Numbered from the stretch's first letter, positions 17,027 through 25,451 are shown. The stretch is 35,752 bases of DNA from Sulfurovum sp. (GCA_026996325.1 JALWLU010000171.1:1-35752); one strand, 5' to 3'. A program made the numbers and translations. The notes: generated by a model from the letters alone, not told the origin.

Positions 17027-17485
17027 TTACGCTTCGTTGAAGATGTTTACGAGCTCCTCTTTGCCCGTTTTGAGATAATCTTTTTTGATCAGCTTTTTGA
17101 TCTTTGACTTTGTTGTACTGTCAAGCAGCGCTTCGACCTCTTTTTCGATAGGCTCCGGGATGGAGACAAAAAGCCTTCCTTTTGCATCCTGCGCAACGGC
17201 ATTGATATCTTTGGCAAGGTCTTCGATAACCCTTCGTTTGATCTCCAGCTCGAGGTTGTGCTCTTCAGCGATGCCGCCTTTGAAACGTCCCGCTTCATCG
17301 GTTACGATATCTTGCAGTTTTTTGTGTGCATCGATGTAGTCTTTTGCTGTCAGGAGGTCCAGCTTGACTTCAAACTCCTTCAGTCCCGCTTCGGCTTCAA
17401 GTGTTCTTGGTTTTGCCTCATAGACTTTCAACTCTCCAAGACTCGCAACTACGACAGTATCTCCGACTTTTATTTTTCCAGGCAT
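17027..17485 (-). CDS. Host-attachment/baeRF-like small protein
   Basis: A 152-residue soluble protein without signal peptide. It starts MPGKIKVGDTVVVASLGELK, then has a strand-rich half including DEAGRFKGG, a central helix and AVAQDAKGRLFVSIPEPIEKEV. The end is very lysine-rich: KSKIKKLIKKDYLKTGKEEL. This pattern (strand with VV-A--G-LKVYE, DEAGRF, LFVSIP near the middle of the second half, KKDY-KT at the end) resembles the Pfam host_attach/baeRF family of eRF1-like proteins. The assignment comes from memory and is moderate. An AAAGGAGG ribosome binding site and a TATAAT box lie upstream. It is transcribed towards ligA. Confidence 0.5.
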   Translation of the reverse strand: MPGKIKVGDTVVVASLGELKVYEAKPRTLEAEAGLKEFEVKLDLLTAKDYIDAHKKLQDIVTDEAGRFKGGIAEEHNLELEIKRRVIEDLAKDINAVAQDAKGRLFVSIPEPIEKEVEALLDSTTKSKIKKLIKKDYLKTGKEELVNIFNEA

Positions 17486-17521
17486 GCTTGCCTCCTTTTG
17501 GTAAGATATATTTCTACTGCT

Positions 17522-17527
17522 ATTATA
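17522..17527 (-). promoter_or_regulatory. TATAAT -10 element for the baeRF-like gene
   Basis: On the minus strand TATAAT (17527-17522) lies about 37 bases before the ATG at 17485 and precedes an AAAGGAGG ribosome binding site. A transcript would start near 17515. Confidence 0.5.
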
Positions 17528-17588
17528 GAATGTTTTGGCAGAGAAAAAGGCAAGTTTGGTTGCAAAATCTCTTAATGACCCCTTTTTT

Positions 17589-17596
17589 GATAGAAT
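17589..17596 (+). promoter_or_regulatory. -10 element for tlyA-ribF
   Basis: GATAGAAT after a CCCCTTTTTT tract lies about 43 bases before the tlyA ATG at 17639. The pattern of T-rich stretch plus TAGAAT is the same as before rppH. Confidence 0.4.
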
Positions 17597-17638
17597 ACGG
17601 GAACAAAACGCAGAGATGACGTAAAAAAAAGAGGTGCA

Positions 17639-18358
17639 ATGAGACTGGACAAATACCTTGTGGAAGAGGGCTACTTCGAGAGCCGAAACCGTGCGCTTGA
17701 AGCGATCAAGAGCGGGATGGTGACCGTAAACGGGAAAAAGGCCAAGCCTTCTGTCAAGATCGATGCCGACACGCTGGTGGAGGTTGCCGATGCGAAGTTC
17801 TATGTCAGCCGCGCCGCACGCAAACTGGAGGCCTTTTTGGAAGAGCACCCTGTCGACATAGAGGGGAAACGGGTACTGGACATCGGCTCTTCTACGGGAG
17901 GTTTTGCGCAGATCGTTCTGGAGCAGGGGGCCAAGAGCCTTGAGTGTGTGGATGTGGGCAGCGACCAGCTGCACAGAACCATACGCAACGATCCGCGTGT
18001 CAGTGTCCATGAGGGAACGGATATCAGAGCGTTTCAGAAGCAGGGCTCCTACGGGCTCATCACCTGTGATGTCTCCTTTATCTCCATTTTGCAGATCATC
18101 GACAGCATAGACGCGCTTGCCGACAGTGGTACGGAGATGATCATCCTCTACAAGCCGCAGTTTGAAGTGGGCAGAGAGGTCAGGCGCGACAGCCGCGGCG
18201 TGGTACTCGATGCCGATGCGATTGCACGGAAAAAAGAGATGTTCGAAGCGGAAGCCCAAAAGCGGGGATGGAAGCTTGTGGCAGAGGCACCCTCGCAACT
18301 GTCGGGCAAAGAGGGGAATCAGGAGTACCTGTACTATTTCGTTAAAATTAGAAATTAG
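17639..18358 (+). CDS. tlyA: TlyA family rRNA 2'-O-methyltransferase (hemolysin A family)
   Basis: A 239-residue protein with an S4 RNA-binding domain (1-60, MRLDKYLVEEGYFESRNRA and GMVTVNGKKAKPS) followed by an FtsJ-like Rossmann methyltransferase domain. The SAM motif is VLDIGSSTGGF (about 79-89). SRAARKL and ITCDVSFISI are typical of TlyA, as is the C-terminal QFEVGREVRRDSRGVV. In other bacteria TlyA methylates C1402 of 23S-type or C1409 of 16S rRNA and affects capreomycin sensitivity and ribosome function; older names call it hemolysin. A GAGGTG ribosome binding site precedes the ATG. ribF follows after 17 bases. Confidence 0.93.
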   Translation: MRLDKYLVEEGYFESRNRALEAIKSGMVTVNGKKAKPSVKIDADTLVEVADAKFYVSRAARKLEAFLEEHPVDIEGKRVLDIGSSTGGFAQIVLEQGAKSLECVDVGSDQLHRTIRNDPRVSVHEGTDIRAFQKQGSYGLITCDVSFISILQIIDSIDALADSGTEMIILYKPQFEVGREVRRDSRGVVLDADAIARKKEMFEAEAQKRGWKLVAEAPSQLSGKEGNQEYLYYFVKIRN

Positions 18359-18375
18359 AAGTTTGGAAGTGGAAA

Positions 18376-19188
18376 GTGAAAATTGACAACAGTATCAAAT
18401 CTATTGCCATAGGCTCCTTTGACGGTATGCATATCGCACACCAGGCGCTCATTGAGCGTGTCGAAACGGTAGTGGTCATAGAACGAAACGGCGGCTATCT
18501 GACTCCCGGATACAAGCGTGCCGAATTTACCCAAAAGCCCTGTGCTTTTTACCATTTCGAGAAGATACGTCATCTTTCACCCGAAGCCTTTGTCGGTAAA
18601 CTGAAGGAGGATTTTCCGAAGCTTGAAAAAATTGTCGTCGGGTACGATTTTGCATTTGGCAAGAACAAGCAGGGAAGTGCCGTACTCCTGGAAAAGCTCT
18701 TTGAAGGGAAGGTTGAGATTGTCGGAGAGATCTCTATAAATGGCATCTCCGTACATTCGCGGACGATCAAGGTACTTTTGCAAAAAGGGGAGATTGTACA
18801 GGCGAATCAACTGCTTGGCAGAAGTTACCATATCGAGGGAGAGGTTGTAACGGGACAGGGGCTTGGCCGTGAAAAGCTGGTGCCTACGATCAACCTGAGG
18901 GTACACCGATATCAGCTGCCAAGGGAAGGGGTTTACAAGACAGCGACAAAAGTAGATGGGAAATGGCTGCCGAGTGTAAGTTTCCTGGGACACCGTATCT
19001 CGACAGACGGCACGTATGCGGTAGAGAGTCATATCGTTGAGAGTAGCGTTGGGGTCGAGCCTGGAGATGAAGTTGCTGTACGGTTTGAGGCCTTTTTGCG
19101 AGAAAACAGAAAGTTCGAGAGTCTGGAGAGTCTCAAGGCGCAGATTGATACAGACATAGAGGCTGCGCGAAAGGGAGCAGAATTTTAA
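18376..19188 (+). CDS. ribF: Bifunctional riboflavin kinase/FAD synthetase
   Basis: A 270-residue enzyme making FMN and FAD from riboflavin. The N-terminal FAD synthetase half contains IAIGSFDGMHIAHQALI (nucleotidyltransferase HxGH-like region) and VVGYDFAFGKNKQGSA. The C-terminal kinase half starts near 150 with GRSYHIEGEVVTGQGLGR and includes VPTINL and PREGVYKT. Typical RibF has about 300 residues, so this is a slightly short epsilonproteobacterial form. The start is GTG at 18376, giving the conserved start just before IAIGSFDG. It directly follows tlyA, as in Campylobacter. Its end overlaps the convergent GGDEF gene by 4 bases. Confidence 0.93.
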   Translation: MKIDNSIKSIAIGSFDGMHIAHQALIERVETVVVIERNGGYLTPGYKRAEFTQKPCAFYHFEKIRHLSPEAFVGKLKEDFPKLEKIVVGYDFAFGKNKQGSAVLLEKLFEGKVEIVGEISINGISVHSRTIKVLLQKGEIVQANQLLGRSYHIEGEVVTGQGLGREKLVPTINLRVHRYQLPREGVYKTATKVDGKWLPSVSFLGHRISTDGTYAVESHIVESSVGVEPGDEVAVRFEAFLRENRKFESLESLKAQIDTDIEAARKGAEF

Positions 19189-20996
19189 ATGCTGTAGTTG
19201 GGATTGGTACAGTAGGTGGATGCGTCTATACGGTAGTAGGCAACCTGGTTCTTCCCGCCATGCTTGGCCCGATACATCGCTTCATCTGCACGTTCCAGCA
19301 GACTTTCCGGAGAGTCTGCATCGTTGGGATAGAGTGAAGCACCGATACTTATGCCCACCTGGAGCCTGATGCCGTCGACAATAAACACCCTTTCTGATAT
19401 GGCACGCAGTTTCTCAAGAATGGCCTGGAGGTATTCGAAGCTCTTGAGCTCTTCTATAAGGATGACAAACTCGTCACCTCCGAAACGGCATACCGTATCC
19501 TCCTTTCGCAAGATCTCTTTAAAGGCACCTGCTACCTCTTTGAGCACCTCATCTCCAATGGAGTGCCCATAGGTATCGTTGATGGGTTTGAAGTCGTCCA
19601 GGTCGCAGAAGATGACGGCAATGCATTTGTTGAAGCGGTTTGCATGGTTGATGGCGTGTTCGAGCCGATCATTGAGCAACAGACGGTTGGAGAGGCCAGT
19701 AAGCGGATCGTGTGTAGCTAGGTATGCCTGCTGCTGGGCATCTTTGCGCTGGTGGGTGACATCGGAGAAGATACCGATGTAGTTCTCCACTTCCCCTTTG
19801 TCGTTACGGATGGCATTGACACTGAGCCACTCTATGTATATCTCCCCGTTCTTCTTACGGTTTGTGATCTCTCCCTGCCAGTAACCGTTGTGCTTGATCT
19901 GTTTCCACATCTGGCTGTAGAAGTGTTTGTCGTGTTTTCCGGAGCGTAGAAGCTTCGGGTCTTTGCCTATAACCTCATGTGGCAAGTAGCCTGTTATCTG
20001 AACAAAGGAGTCATTTACATGGACAATACGGTTTTGTGCATTGGTAATGAGCACGCCGTCCATTGTATGCTCGAAGACTGCCGAGGACATCTTCAGCGAG
20101 GTGATGTTCTGTGCATTGTTGATGGCCGACCCGATAATGGATGAAGCGGTACTGAGCATCTCCACATCGGTCTCTGTCAGCTCCTGCCGGTTACTGTTTC
20201 CTATTCCGAGAAAACCCCACCACTTTTCGTTGACGAAGATAGGCAGGATCAGAAGCGAGTCAATGGCGAAGGCTTCAAGAAGGCGCTGCTTGGAACGGTC
20301 ATAATCCTTGATGCAGCCATTGACAAGCTCTCCCCTCTCAAGCTGCTTTTTCCAGCGCATGAGGTGGTGCCTTTTGTAGTGCAGCCGTTTTTTCCCGCGT
20401 ACTCTTGGAATGTCTGTAATTGCTATAAGCTGAGTGGCGGTCTGGTTCGCATTGTCATTTTGGTAGAGGAAGACCGCAGCGGTCTCTGATGCCTGTTTGA
20501 GGTGAAAGAGCTCCTGGTAGAGTGCTGCTTTCCAATCCGCCTGCTGCAGGAAACTGTGGGACATCTCGTTGATCGCATGCAGGATCTTCTGCTGGCGGTT
20601 GAGTTCGGCGCGAATACGTTTTTTCTCCAATGCATCGTCACACAGAGGCTGAATTACCTGCGCGAAGACCTTTGCTTCAAAGGGTTTTGAGAAGAACTGG
20701 TTAACACCGAACTTGATGGCCTGCAGCAGAATATCGCGGTTTTCGAAGTTGGTGAAGATGGCTATCTTGACATGCTCGTCGAGTTTTCGTATCTGCTCGA
20801 CCATCTCCAAGCCCCCCATTCTGGGCATGTTGATATCGGTCAATACAATCTCGGGACGGTGTTCCTTGAAGAGTGCAAGCCCCTCCTCACCATTGGATGC
20901 AACAATGATACTGCTTGCATACCTCTCCAGCATGTGGGTCAATATGGAAGTGGTAATTTTGTCGTCGTCTACGACGAGTACGGTAAGTTGATGCAC
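19185..20996 (-). CDS. Response-regulator diguanylate cyclase (REC-GAF-PAS-GGDEF)
   Basis: A 603-residue cytoplasmic signalling protein. It has a receiver domain (4-120) with the acidic cluster VVDDD and phospho-acceptor D54 in LTDINMP, then a GAF-like domain (about 150-295). A PAS domain follows (about 305-420: HTMDGVLITNAQNRIVHVND and GYWQGEITNRKKNGE), then a GGDEF domain (about 430-595). The active-site motif is intact (GGDEF at 506-510), and RKED, five residues before it, is a product-inhibition I-site (RxxD). No EAL or HD-GYP domain follows, so c-di-GMP synthesis controlled by phosphorylation is the likely activity. The start is GTG at 20996, with AGGAAA upstream. No partner kinase is adjacent. 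It interrupts the order tlyA-ribF-cmoA that I recall from Campylobacter. Confidence 0.93.
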   Translation of the reverse strand: MHQLTVLVVDDDKITTSILTHMLERYASSIIVASNGEEGLALFKEHRPEIVLTDINMPRMGGLEMVEQIRKLDEHVKIAIFTNFENRDILLQAIKFGVNQFFSKPFEAKVFAQVIQPLCDDALEKKRIRAELNRQQKILHAINEMSHSFLQQADWKAALYQELFHLKQASETAAVFLYQNDNANQTATQLIAITDIPRVRGKKRLHYKRHHLMRWKKQLERGELVNGCIKDYDRSKQRLLEAFAIDSLLILPIFVNEKWWGFLGIGNSNRQELTETDVEMLSTASSIIGSAINNAQNITSLKMSSAVFEHTMDGVLITNAQNRIVHVNDSFVQITGYLPHEVIGKDPKLLRSGKHDKHFYSQMWKQIKHNGYWQGEITNRKKNGEIYIEWLSVNAIRNDKGEVENYIGIFSDVTHQRKDAQQQAYLATHDPLTGLSNRLLLNDRLEHAINHANRFNKCIAVIFCDLDDFKPINDTYGHSIGDEVLKEVAGAFKEILRKEDTVCRFGGDEFVILIEELKSFEYLQAILEKLRAISERVFIVDGIRLQVGISIGASLYPNDADSPESLLERADEAMYRAKHGGKNQVAYYRIDASTYCTNPNYSI

Positions 20997-21039
20997 GTTT
21001 CCTGCCGATATTTGTTTTGTTTATCCATTGACTTTGTAT

Positions 21040-21045
21040 ATTATA
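21040..21045 (-). promoter_or_regulatory. TATAAT -10 element for the GGDEF gene
   Basis: On the minus strand TATAAT (21045-21040) lies about 45 bases before the GTG at 20996. The sequence is nearly palindromic, so a plus-strand TATAAT (21042-21047) overlaps it. Confidence 0.45.
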
Positions 21046-21189
21046 ATCTCTTTTTCTTTGCCTATCTTCTAAAAATAGAAAAAAAGGTCGTTTTCTCCAT
21101 AAATAGTAGCACAATAGGGAGATTTTCATCAATATAATAGATGAACTACAGAGAGGTATTGCATAAAACTGTTGATCTTGGGGAAGTTA

Positions 21190-21198
21190 TGCTACAAT
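21190..21198 (+). promoter_or_regulatory. Extended -10 promoter for cmoA
   Basis: TGC followed by TACAAT (21193-21198) is an extended -10 box, with a possible TTGATC 15 bases upstream (21172-21177). Transcription would begin near 21205, just before the AAGGAG ribosome binding site at 21220-21225. This position excludes the TTG at 21172 as the translation start. Confidence 0.5.
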
Positions 21199-21231
21199 CA
21201 TCACAAGTATATAGAGCAAAAGGAGTGTGTG

Positions 21232-21942
21232 TTGCAGAAAGATAAGGTCTTTGCCAGCCCTATAGAGAAGAAATTCGAATTTGACAGTGCAGTTGCGGCT
21301 GTTTTTGACGATATGCTCTCCCGATCTGTCCCTTTCTATGATGAGGTGCGCAGACTCATCATTTCGCTGATCCTATCCGATGCCCGAGATGGGCTGCGTG
21401 TGCTTGACCTTGGATCCTCCACAGCGAAATTTCTGATCGATCTTCACAGCAAGTCGCATGTGCCCCTGAAGCTTACCGGTATTGACAACTCACCGGCGAT
21501 GCTGGAGCGTGCCAAACAGAAGAGTCAGGCGTTCGGTGCGGATATTACTCTGAAACTGGCGGATATGCTCACCTACGATTTTGGGAAAAAGGATGTCATT
21601 GTCGCGAACTACACGCTGCAGTTCATCCGTCCGCTTCAGCGTACCCGGCTGGTAGAGCGTATCTCCGGTGCGTTGGAGGAGGGGGGTATGTTCATCTTCT
21701 CCGAAAAGGTGGTCTTTGAAGAGAAGAAACTTGACAAGCAGATGATCGACATTTACTACGAATATAAGCGTTCACAAGGCTACAGCGAATTTGAGATTGC
21801 ACAGAAGCGTGAAGCGTTGGAGAATGTCCTTGTTCCCTTTACGATCGAAGAGAATATCCATATGTGCAAAGAGGCGGGCTTTACCCATGTCGATACCATT
21901 TTTCAGTGGGCGAACTTCGTGACATTCGTGGCGAAAAAGTAA
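21232..21942 (+). CDS. cmoA: Carboxy-S-adenosyl-L-methionine synthase (CmoA-like)
   Basis: A 236-residue Rossmann-fold enzyme that converts SAM and prephenate to carboxy-SAM for wobble uridine (cmo5U) modification of tRNA. The diagnostic N-terminus is [20 protein letters not shown] followed by [12 protein letters not shown]. The SAM motif is [11 protein letters not shown], followed by [11 protein letters not shown] and [14 protein letters not shown]. Of the possible starts, TTG at 21232 is chosen because AAGGAG lies 6 bases upstream; GTG at 21229 is also possible. The length is close to E. coli CmoA (247). In Campylobacter the homologue directly follows ribF. No cmoB gene is visible in the window. 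Confidence 0.9.
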   Translation: MQKDKVFASPIEKKFEFDSAVAAVFDDMLSRSVPFYDEVRRLIISLILSDARDGLRVLDLGSSTAKFLIDLHSKSHVPLKLTGIDNSPAMLERAKQKSQAFGADITLKLADMLTYDFGKKDVIVANYTLQFIRPLQRTRLVERISGALEEGGMFIFSEKVVFEEKKLDKQMIDIYYEYKRSQGYSEFEIAQKREALENVLVPFTIEENIHMCKEAGFTHVDTIFQWANFVTFVAKK

Positions 21943-21968
21943 CACTTCTTTGCTCTTTGCCGTCCTTT

Positions 21969-22108
21969 CGGGCTTCATTATTTAATATGAGTTATTCACC
22001 ACTTATTCACCATGTGAAAAAGTCATGCGCTGAAAGTGACGTCCAGAGCGGGGTTTATTATTTAATATCACTTCTTCACACCTTTTTCACCGTGTGAAAT
22101 GTGAAAAT
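21969..22108. repeat. Tandem 51-bp repeat (period 80) with clustered TTCAC/GTGAA boxes
   Basis: Two direct copies, 21969-22019 and 22049-22099, match at about 42 of 51 positions and are spaced exactly 80 bases apart. Each copy has ATTATTTAATAT, then two direct TTCAC boxes 11 bases apart, the second forming the palindrome TTCAC-N3-GTGAA (22006-22018 and 22086-22098). The first copy holds two perfect TTATTCACC sites (21992-22000 and 22003-22011). A further GTGAA lies at 22101-22105, giving seven TTCAC/GTGAA cores in about 110 bases, followed by the AT-rich AAAATTTTTTAACATATTTT. TTATTCACN resembles epsilonproteobacterial DnaA boxes. A transcription-factor operator for the downstream aro gene is the alternative. 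Confidence 0.7.
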
Positions 22109-22167
22109 TTTTTAACATATTTTCAGGATTGTCTGCTAAAGCGTACTCTTTTTCATCGTTTTTCGGC

Positions 22168-22173
22168 TATAAT
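22168..22173 (+). promoter_or_regulatory. TATAAT -10 element for the DAHP synthase gene
   Basis: A perfect TATAAT after TTTTTCGGC lies 33 bases before the ATG at 22207. An AAGGAAG ribosome binding site is at 22194-22200. The repeat cluster ends about 60 bases upstream of this box. Confidence 0.55.
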
Positions 22174-22206
22174 CTTCGCAATTTATTTTATGCAAGGAAG
22201 CAACCT

Positions 22207-23556
22207 ATGAGCTGGACACCCCAAAGCTGGAGAGATTTTCCCATCAAACAGCAACCCACCTATCCCGACAAAGAGGCGCTTGAACGTGTGGAGCAGGAAC
22301 TCAAGCACTACCCGCCGCTGATCTTTGCAGGAGAGGCACGAAGACTCAAAGAGAAGCTTGCTGCCGCGGGACGCGGTGAAGCTTTTCTGCTTCAGGGCGG
22401 CGACTGTGCCGAGAGCTTTGCGGACTTCAACGCGCAGAACATCAAGAACCTCTTCAAGCTGATGCTGCAGATGAACATGGTGCTGATGTACTCTACCGGC
22501 AAGCCGGTGGTAAAGGTGGGACGTATCGCAGGGCAGTTCGCCAAGCCAAGATCGTCTGATTTCGAAGAGAAAAATGGTGTCAAATTGCCAAGCTACCGCG
22601 GTGACATCATCAACTCCATCGAGTTTACCGAAGAGGCACGCGTTCCGAAACCTGAGAATATGCTTCGTGCCTACAACCAGTCTGCAGCCACGCTCAACCT
22701 GTTGCGTGCCTTTTCACGCGGAGGTCTGGCAGACCTGAACAAGGTTCACCAGTGGAACCTCGACTTTATCAAGGACAACCCGCTGGGCAAGCGCTACGAT
22801 GAACTCAGCGACAAGATAGACCGTGCGATGAAGTTTATGGCTGCGTGTGGACTCACAAGCGACATCGTTCCACAGCTGCACCAGACAACACTCTATACGT
22901 CACACGAAGCACTGCTGCTCAATTACGAAGAGGCGCTTACGCGTAAAGACAGTGAAACGGGTGAGTGGTACGACTGCTCTGCGCATATGCTCTGGGTCGG
23001 TGACAGAACGCGCGATCTGAACGAAGCGCACATCGAATACTTCAGAGGCATCCAGAACCCGGTAGGGTGTAAAGTCGGACCGACGATGCAGCCGGATGAA
23101 CTGCTGCAGCTGATCGATGCGCTCAATCCTGAAAACGAAGAGGGAAGGCTCAACCTCATTGTCCGTATGGGAGCGGACAAGATTGCCGAACTCTATCCAC
23201 CGCTGCTTGAAGTCGTACGTGATGCAGGTAAAAACGTTGTCTGGACGATCGATCCGATGCACGGCAATGTGGAGAAGTCCTCTACAGGTTTCAAGACAAG
23301 AGACTTCGACAACATCCTCTCCGAAGTGAAGCAGTTTTTCCAGATACATCAGGAGATGGGAACGGTCGCAGCGGGCATCCATCTGGAGATGACAGGAAAC
23401 GATGTGACAGAGTGTACGGGAAGTACGTCGTGTGCCATTACCGCAGAAGGGCTTGCAAGCCGCTACCACACACAGTGTGATCCTCGTCTGAACGCGTCAC
23501 AGGCGCTTGAGCTTGCCTTCATGATCTCCGATACGATCTGCGACAACTGCAACTAA
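22207..23556 (+). CDS. aroG: Class II 3-deoxy-7-phosphoheptulonate synthase
   Basis: A 449-residue DAHP synthase of the plant-like class II type. It condenses phosphoenolpyruvate and erythrose 4-phosphate in the first step of the shikimate pathway. Features are the start [28 protein letters not shown] (Cys metal ligand), [56 protein letters not shown] and the C-terminal [15 protein letters not shown]. Length fits the class (about 450). The reading frame is open 26 codons further upstream, but that part contains the promoter, so the start at 22207 with its AAGGAAG ribosome binding site is used. The symbol is given for function only; class II enzymes are also called aroF or aroH. It is followed by a strong terminator. 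Confidence 0.96.
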   Translation: MSWTPQSWRDFPIKQQPTYPDKEALERVEQELKHYPPLIFAGEARRLKEKLAAAGRGEAFLLQGGDCAESFADFNAQNIKNLFKLMLQMNMVLMYSTGKPVVKVGRIAGQFAKPRSSDFEEKNGVKLPSYRGDIINSIEFTEEARVPKPENMLRAYNQSAATLNLLRAFSRGGLADLNKVHQWNLDFIKDNPLGKRYDELSDKIDRAMKFMAACGLTSDIVPQLHQTTLYTSHEALLLNYEEALTRKDSETGEWYDCSAHMLWVGDRTRDLNEAHIEYFRGIQNPVGCKVGPTMQPDELLQLIDALNPENEEGRLNLIVRMGADKIAELYPPLLEVVRDAGKNVVWTIDPMHGNVEKSSTGFKTRDFDNILSEVKQFFQIHQEMGTVAAGIHLEMTGNDVTECTGSTSCAITAEGLASRYHTQCDPRLNASQALELAFMISDTICDNCN

Positions 23557-23573
23557 ACAGTTTTCATGTTTCG

Positions 23574-23606
23574 GGGTGCGATCCGGTCGCACCCGTTTCT
23601 TTCCTT
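23574..23606 (+). terminator. Rho-independent terminator of the DAHP synthase gene
   Basis: A perfect 8-bp stem GGGTGCGA (23574-23581) and TCGCACCC (23587-23594) with loop TCCGG is followed by the T-rich tract GTTTCTTTCCTTT. It sits 17 bases after the stop codon, between convergent genes. Confidence 0.85.
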
Positions 23607-24802
23607 TACTTTACAGTAAAGATATTCTCCCCGTTTTCATATCTGTATGTGAGTGCCATATGGTGAATGTCAAGAATACTCTTGACAATGTAGAGGCCAA
23701 GCCCCAAACCGCCTTTTGAGGCGTGGAAGGGTTTGAAGTACTCTTCGAGTGGTTCGGGGAGTGCCTCGCCTCTGTTCTTGATATCGATGTGGTCTGTATC
23801 TATCGTGACCGTGACATGCTTGTCGGTCGAGTATTTGATGGCGTTGTCAAGCAGGTTCTTGACCACGAGCGTGAAAAGTTCAAAATCAACCTTGAGGATG
23901 TAGTCTTTTCTAATATCGACATCCACCAGCCTGTTGGGGTGTTCGACCATTAGCAGGTCTATACTGGCTTCGATCAGGTCGCTCATCTTATAGGGTTTGA
24001 GGGCGAGTTCGAAGTTCTTGGAGGTGATCTTCTCTATTTTGGCAAATTCGTCTATGAGAAGGTTGAGCCGTTCGAAGATGCCGTGCATTCTTTGTTTGCT
24101 CTTCTCATCTGGCAGCATTTCGCTCATCAAACGCCCTTTGGCAATGGGAGTTTTGAGCTCATGCATAATCGCGCGCAAAAAGAGCTGGCGTGACTGCAGA
24201 AGCTCGCGTATCATCGTGACGGCATGGTCGAACTCGTTGGCCACTTCGGCGATCTCGTCATGCCTGTCGCTGGCACAGTGGATGTCCAGATTTCCCTCCG
24301 AAAAGCGTTTGATTTTCTCTTTGAGCTCCGAGAGTGGTCTAAGTGAGCGGATAACCCAGAAGTAGAGTATGACAATGAGCAGGAAAACGATGGTAAAGAC
24401 GATGATCCGTTTGAGCGGATACTTGGGCTTGTTCTTGTTTTTCAAAAAGAGTTTGAAGCGGTCGTTATTGATAAGAATGACACGCTGCAGCCGGAAAGTG
24501 CCTACGGCATACTTTTTATACTCTCCTTTCTCTTTGAAGAAACGCTCGATTTGTACCACCTTGCTTTTGTCTTTAATAAGAGAGAAGTTCTGGGATTCAA
24601 GGTAGGCCTCGTCGATCTTGCCTGTTTTGAGATAGTAGTTGTAGAGGTAGTGTGCGATGGCACGCTCTCTGATGTCGTTGAGCTCTTCATATTTGGCATG
24701 GTCGTACTTGATGGAACCGATAAAGAGGGCTGAAAGCAGCAGGAGTGTAATGGAGAAGATCAGTTTGATCTTGCTCCTGAGCGAGGTGAAGTGTTTAAAC
24801 AA
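23606..24802 (-). CDS. ArsS/CprS-like sensor histidine kinase
   Basis: A 398-residue inner-membrane histidine kinase. It has helix 1 (about 12-31), a short basic periplasmic domain (about 32-130), helix 2 (about 131-150), a HAMP linker (LRPLSELKEKIKRFSEGN), a HisKA domain with the phospho-acceptor His214 in MHELKTP, and a HATPase domain with NLLDNAIKY and GLGLGLYIV. All catalytic boxes are intact. The arrangement and the MHELKTPI sequence resemble the acid-responsive ArsS of Helicobacter and the CprS kinase of Campylobacter. It overlaps the upstream response-regulator gene by 8 bases, so the two form a two-component operon. The signal is unknown; pH or envelope and respiratory stress are possible by analogy. 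Confidence 0.88.
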   Translation of the reverse strand: MFKHFTSLRSKIKLIFSITLLLLSALFIGSIKYDHAKYEELNDIRERAIAHYLYNYYLKTGKIDEAYLESQNFSLIKDKSKVVQIERFFKEKGEYKKYAVGTFRLQRVILINNDRFKLFLKNKNKPKYPLKRIIVFTIVFLLIVILYFWVIRSLRPLSELKEKIKRFSEGNLDIHCASDRHDEIAEVANEFDHAVTMIRELLQSRQLFLRAIMHELKTPIAKGRLMSEMLPDEKSKQRMHGIFERLNLLIDEFAKIEKITSKNFELALKPYKMSDLIEASIDLLMVEHPNRLVDVDIRKDYILKVDFELFTLVVKNLLDNAIKYSTDKHVTVTIDTDHIDIKNRGEALPEPLEEYFKPFHASKGGLGLGLYIVKSILDIHHMALTYRYENGENIFTVK

Positions 24803-25451
24803 GCTTGTACCCTACACCGCGGACTGCCTGAATGCGTTTGTGGTCGCCGATCTTGGAGCGTATCTTGGAGATGATGACATCGAGGCTCTTGCCCTGTGAA
24901 TCGATGCTCATCGTGGCAGAGGAGTTGATGATCTGCTCACGCGACTGTGTCATCCCCTGGTTTTTCACCAGCAATGAGAGTACTTCGAACTCCGCCGGGG
25001 TGAGGCTTAGGGGTTCGCCCTTGTAGTAGATGGTGTCACCCTTGATTTCGAAGTCGCTCTTTGGTGCTGCTTTATTTGTTTTGCCTTCCCCTTTTTGCAC
25101 TCGGTTGAGGATGGCCATTATACGCGCATACATCTCTTTTGGATCATAGGGCTTTGGAAGGTAGTCGTAGGCCCCCAGTTCGAAGCTCTGCACCTTGTCG
25201 TTGATATCCGAGCGTGCGGAGGAGATGATGACGGGGATGTCATATTTGCGTACCAGCTCTTCACACACTTCAAGCCCGTCCATGCCCGGAAGTGTCAGGT
25301 CGAGAATGACCAGGTCGAACTTCTTTACGCCGGCACTGAGCCCAAGGAAGGGGTCTTCATAGTTGGTCACTTTGATGTCGAATTGTGAAAGGTATTCGCT
25401 GAGGAGTTCTGCAAATTCCGGATCGTCTTCGATCATGAGTACGTTTATCAT
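24795..25451 (-). CDS. OmpR-family response regulator (ArsR/CprR-like)
   Basis: A 218-residue response regulator. The receiver domain (1-115) has IEDD, phospho-acceptor Asp51 in VILDLTLPGMDG, and Lys in LPKPYDP. The C-terminal winged helix (about 130-218) has LTPAEFEVLSLLVKNQG and the recognition segment SLDVIISKIRSKIGD, followed by IQAVRGVGYKL. All are typical of OmpR/PhoB regulators. It is the partner of the downstream kinase, whose start it overlaps by 8 bases. It lies just downstream of the octaheme cytochrome gene on the same strand but has its own TATAAT box, so it may be transcribed separately. Targets cannot be read from the sequence. Confidence 0.92.
   Translation of the reverse strand: MINVLMIEDDPEFAELLSEYLSQFDIKVTNYEDPFLGLSAGVKKFDLVILDLTLPGMDGLEVCEELVRKYDIPVIISSARSDINDKVQSFELGAYDYLPKPYDPKEMYARIMAILNRVQKGEGKTNKAAPKSDFEIKGDTIYYKGEPLSLTPAEFEVLSLLVKNQGMTQSREQIINSSATMSIDSQGKSLDVIISKIRSKIGDHKRIQAVRGVGYKLV

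Noticed and set aside
17486-18298. A 423-residue minus-strand reading frame running from 18298 through the baeRF-like gene
   Set aside because: Only the last 152 residues (17027-17485) look coding and have their own ribosome binding site and promoter. The upstream part is antisense to tlyA, which has clear family motifs.
21969-22108. CRISPR array
   Set aside because: Only two imperfect direct copies with internal boxes, no short identical repeats with regular spacers, and no cas genes nearby.
22129-22206. Upstream extension of the DAHP synthase frame by 26 codons
   Set aside because: It spans the TATAAT promoter at 22168-22173. The family start MSWTPQSW at 22207 has an AAGGAAG ribosome binding site.
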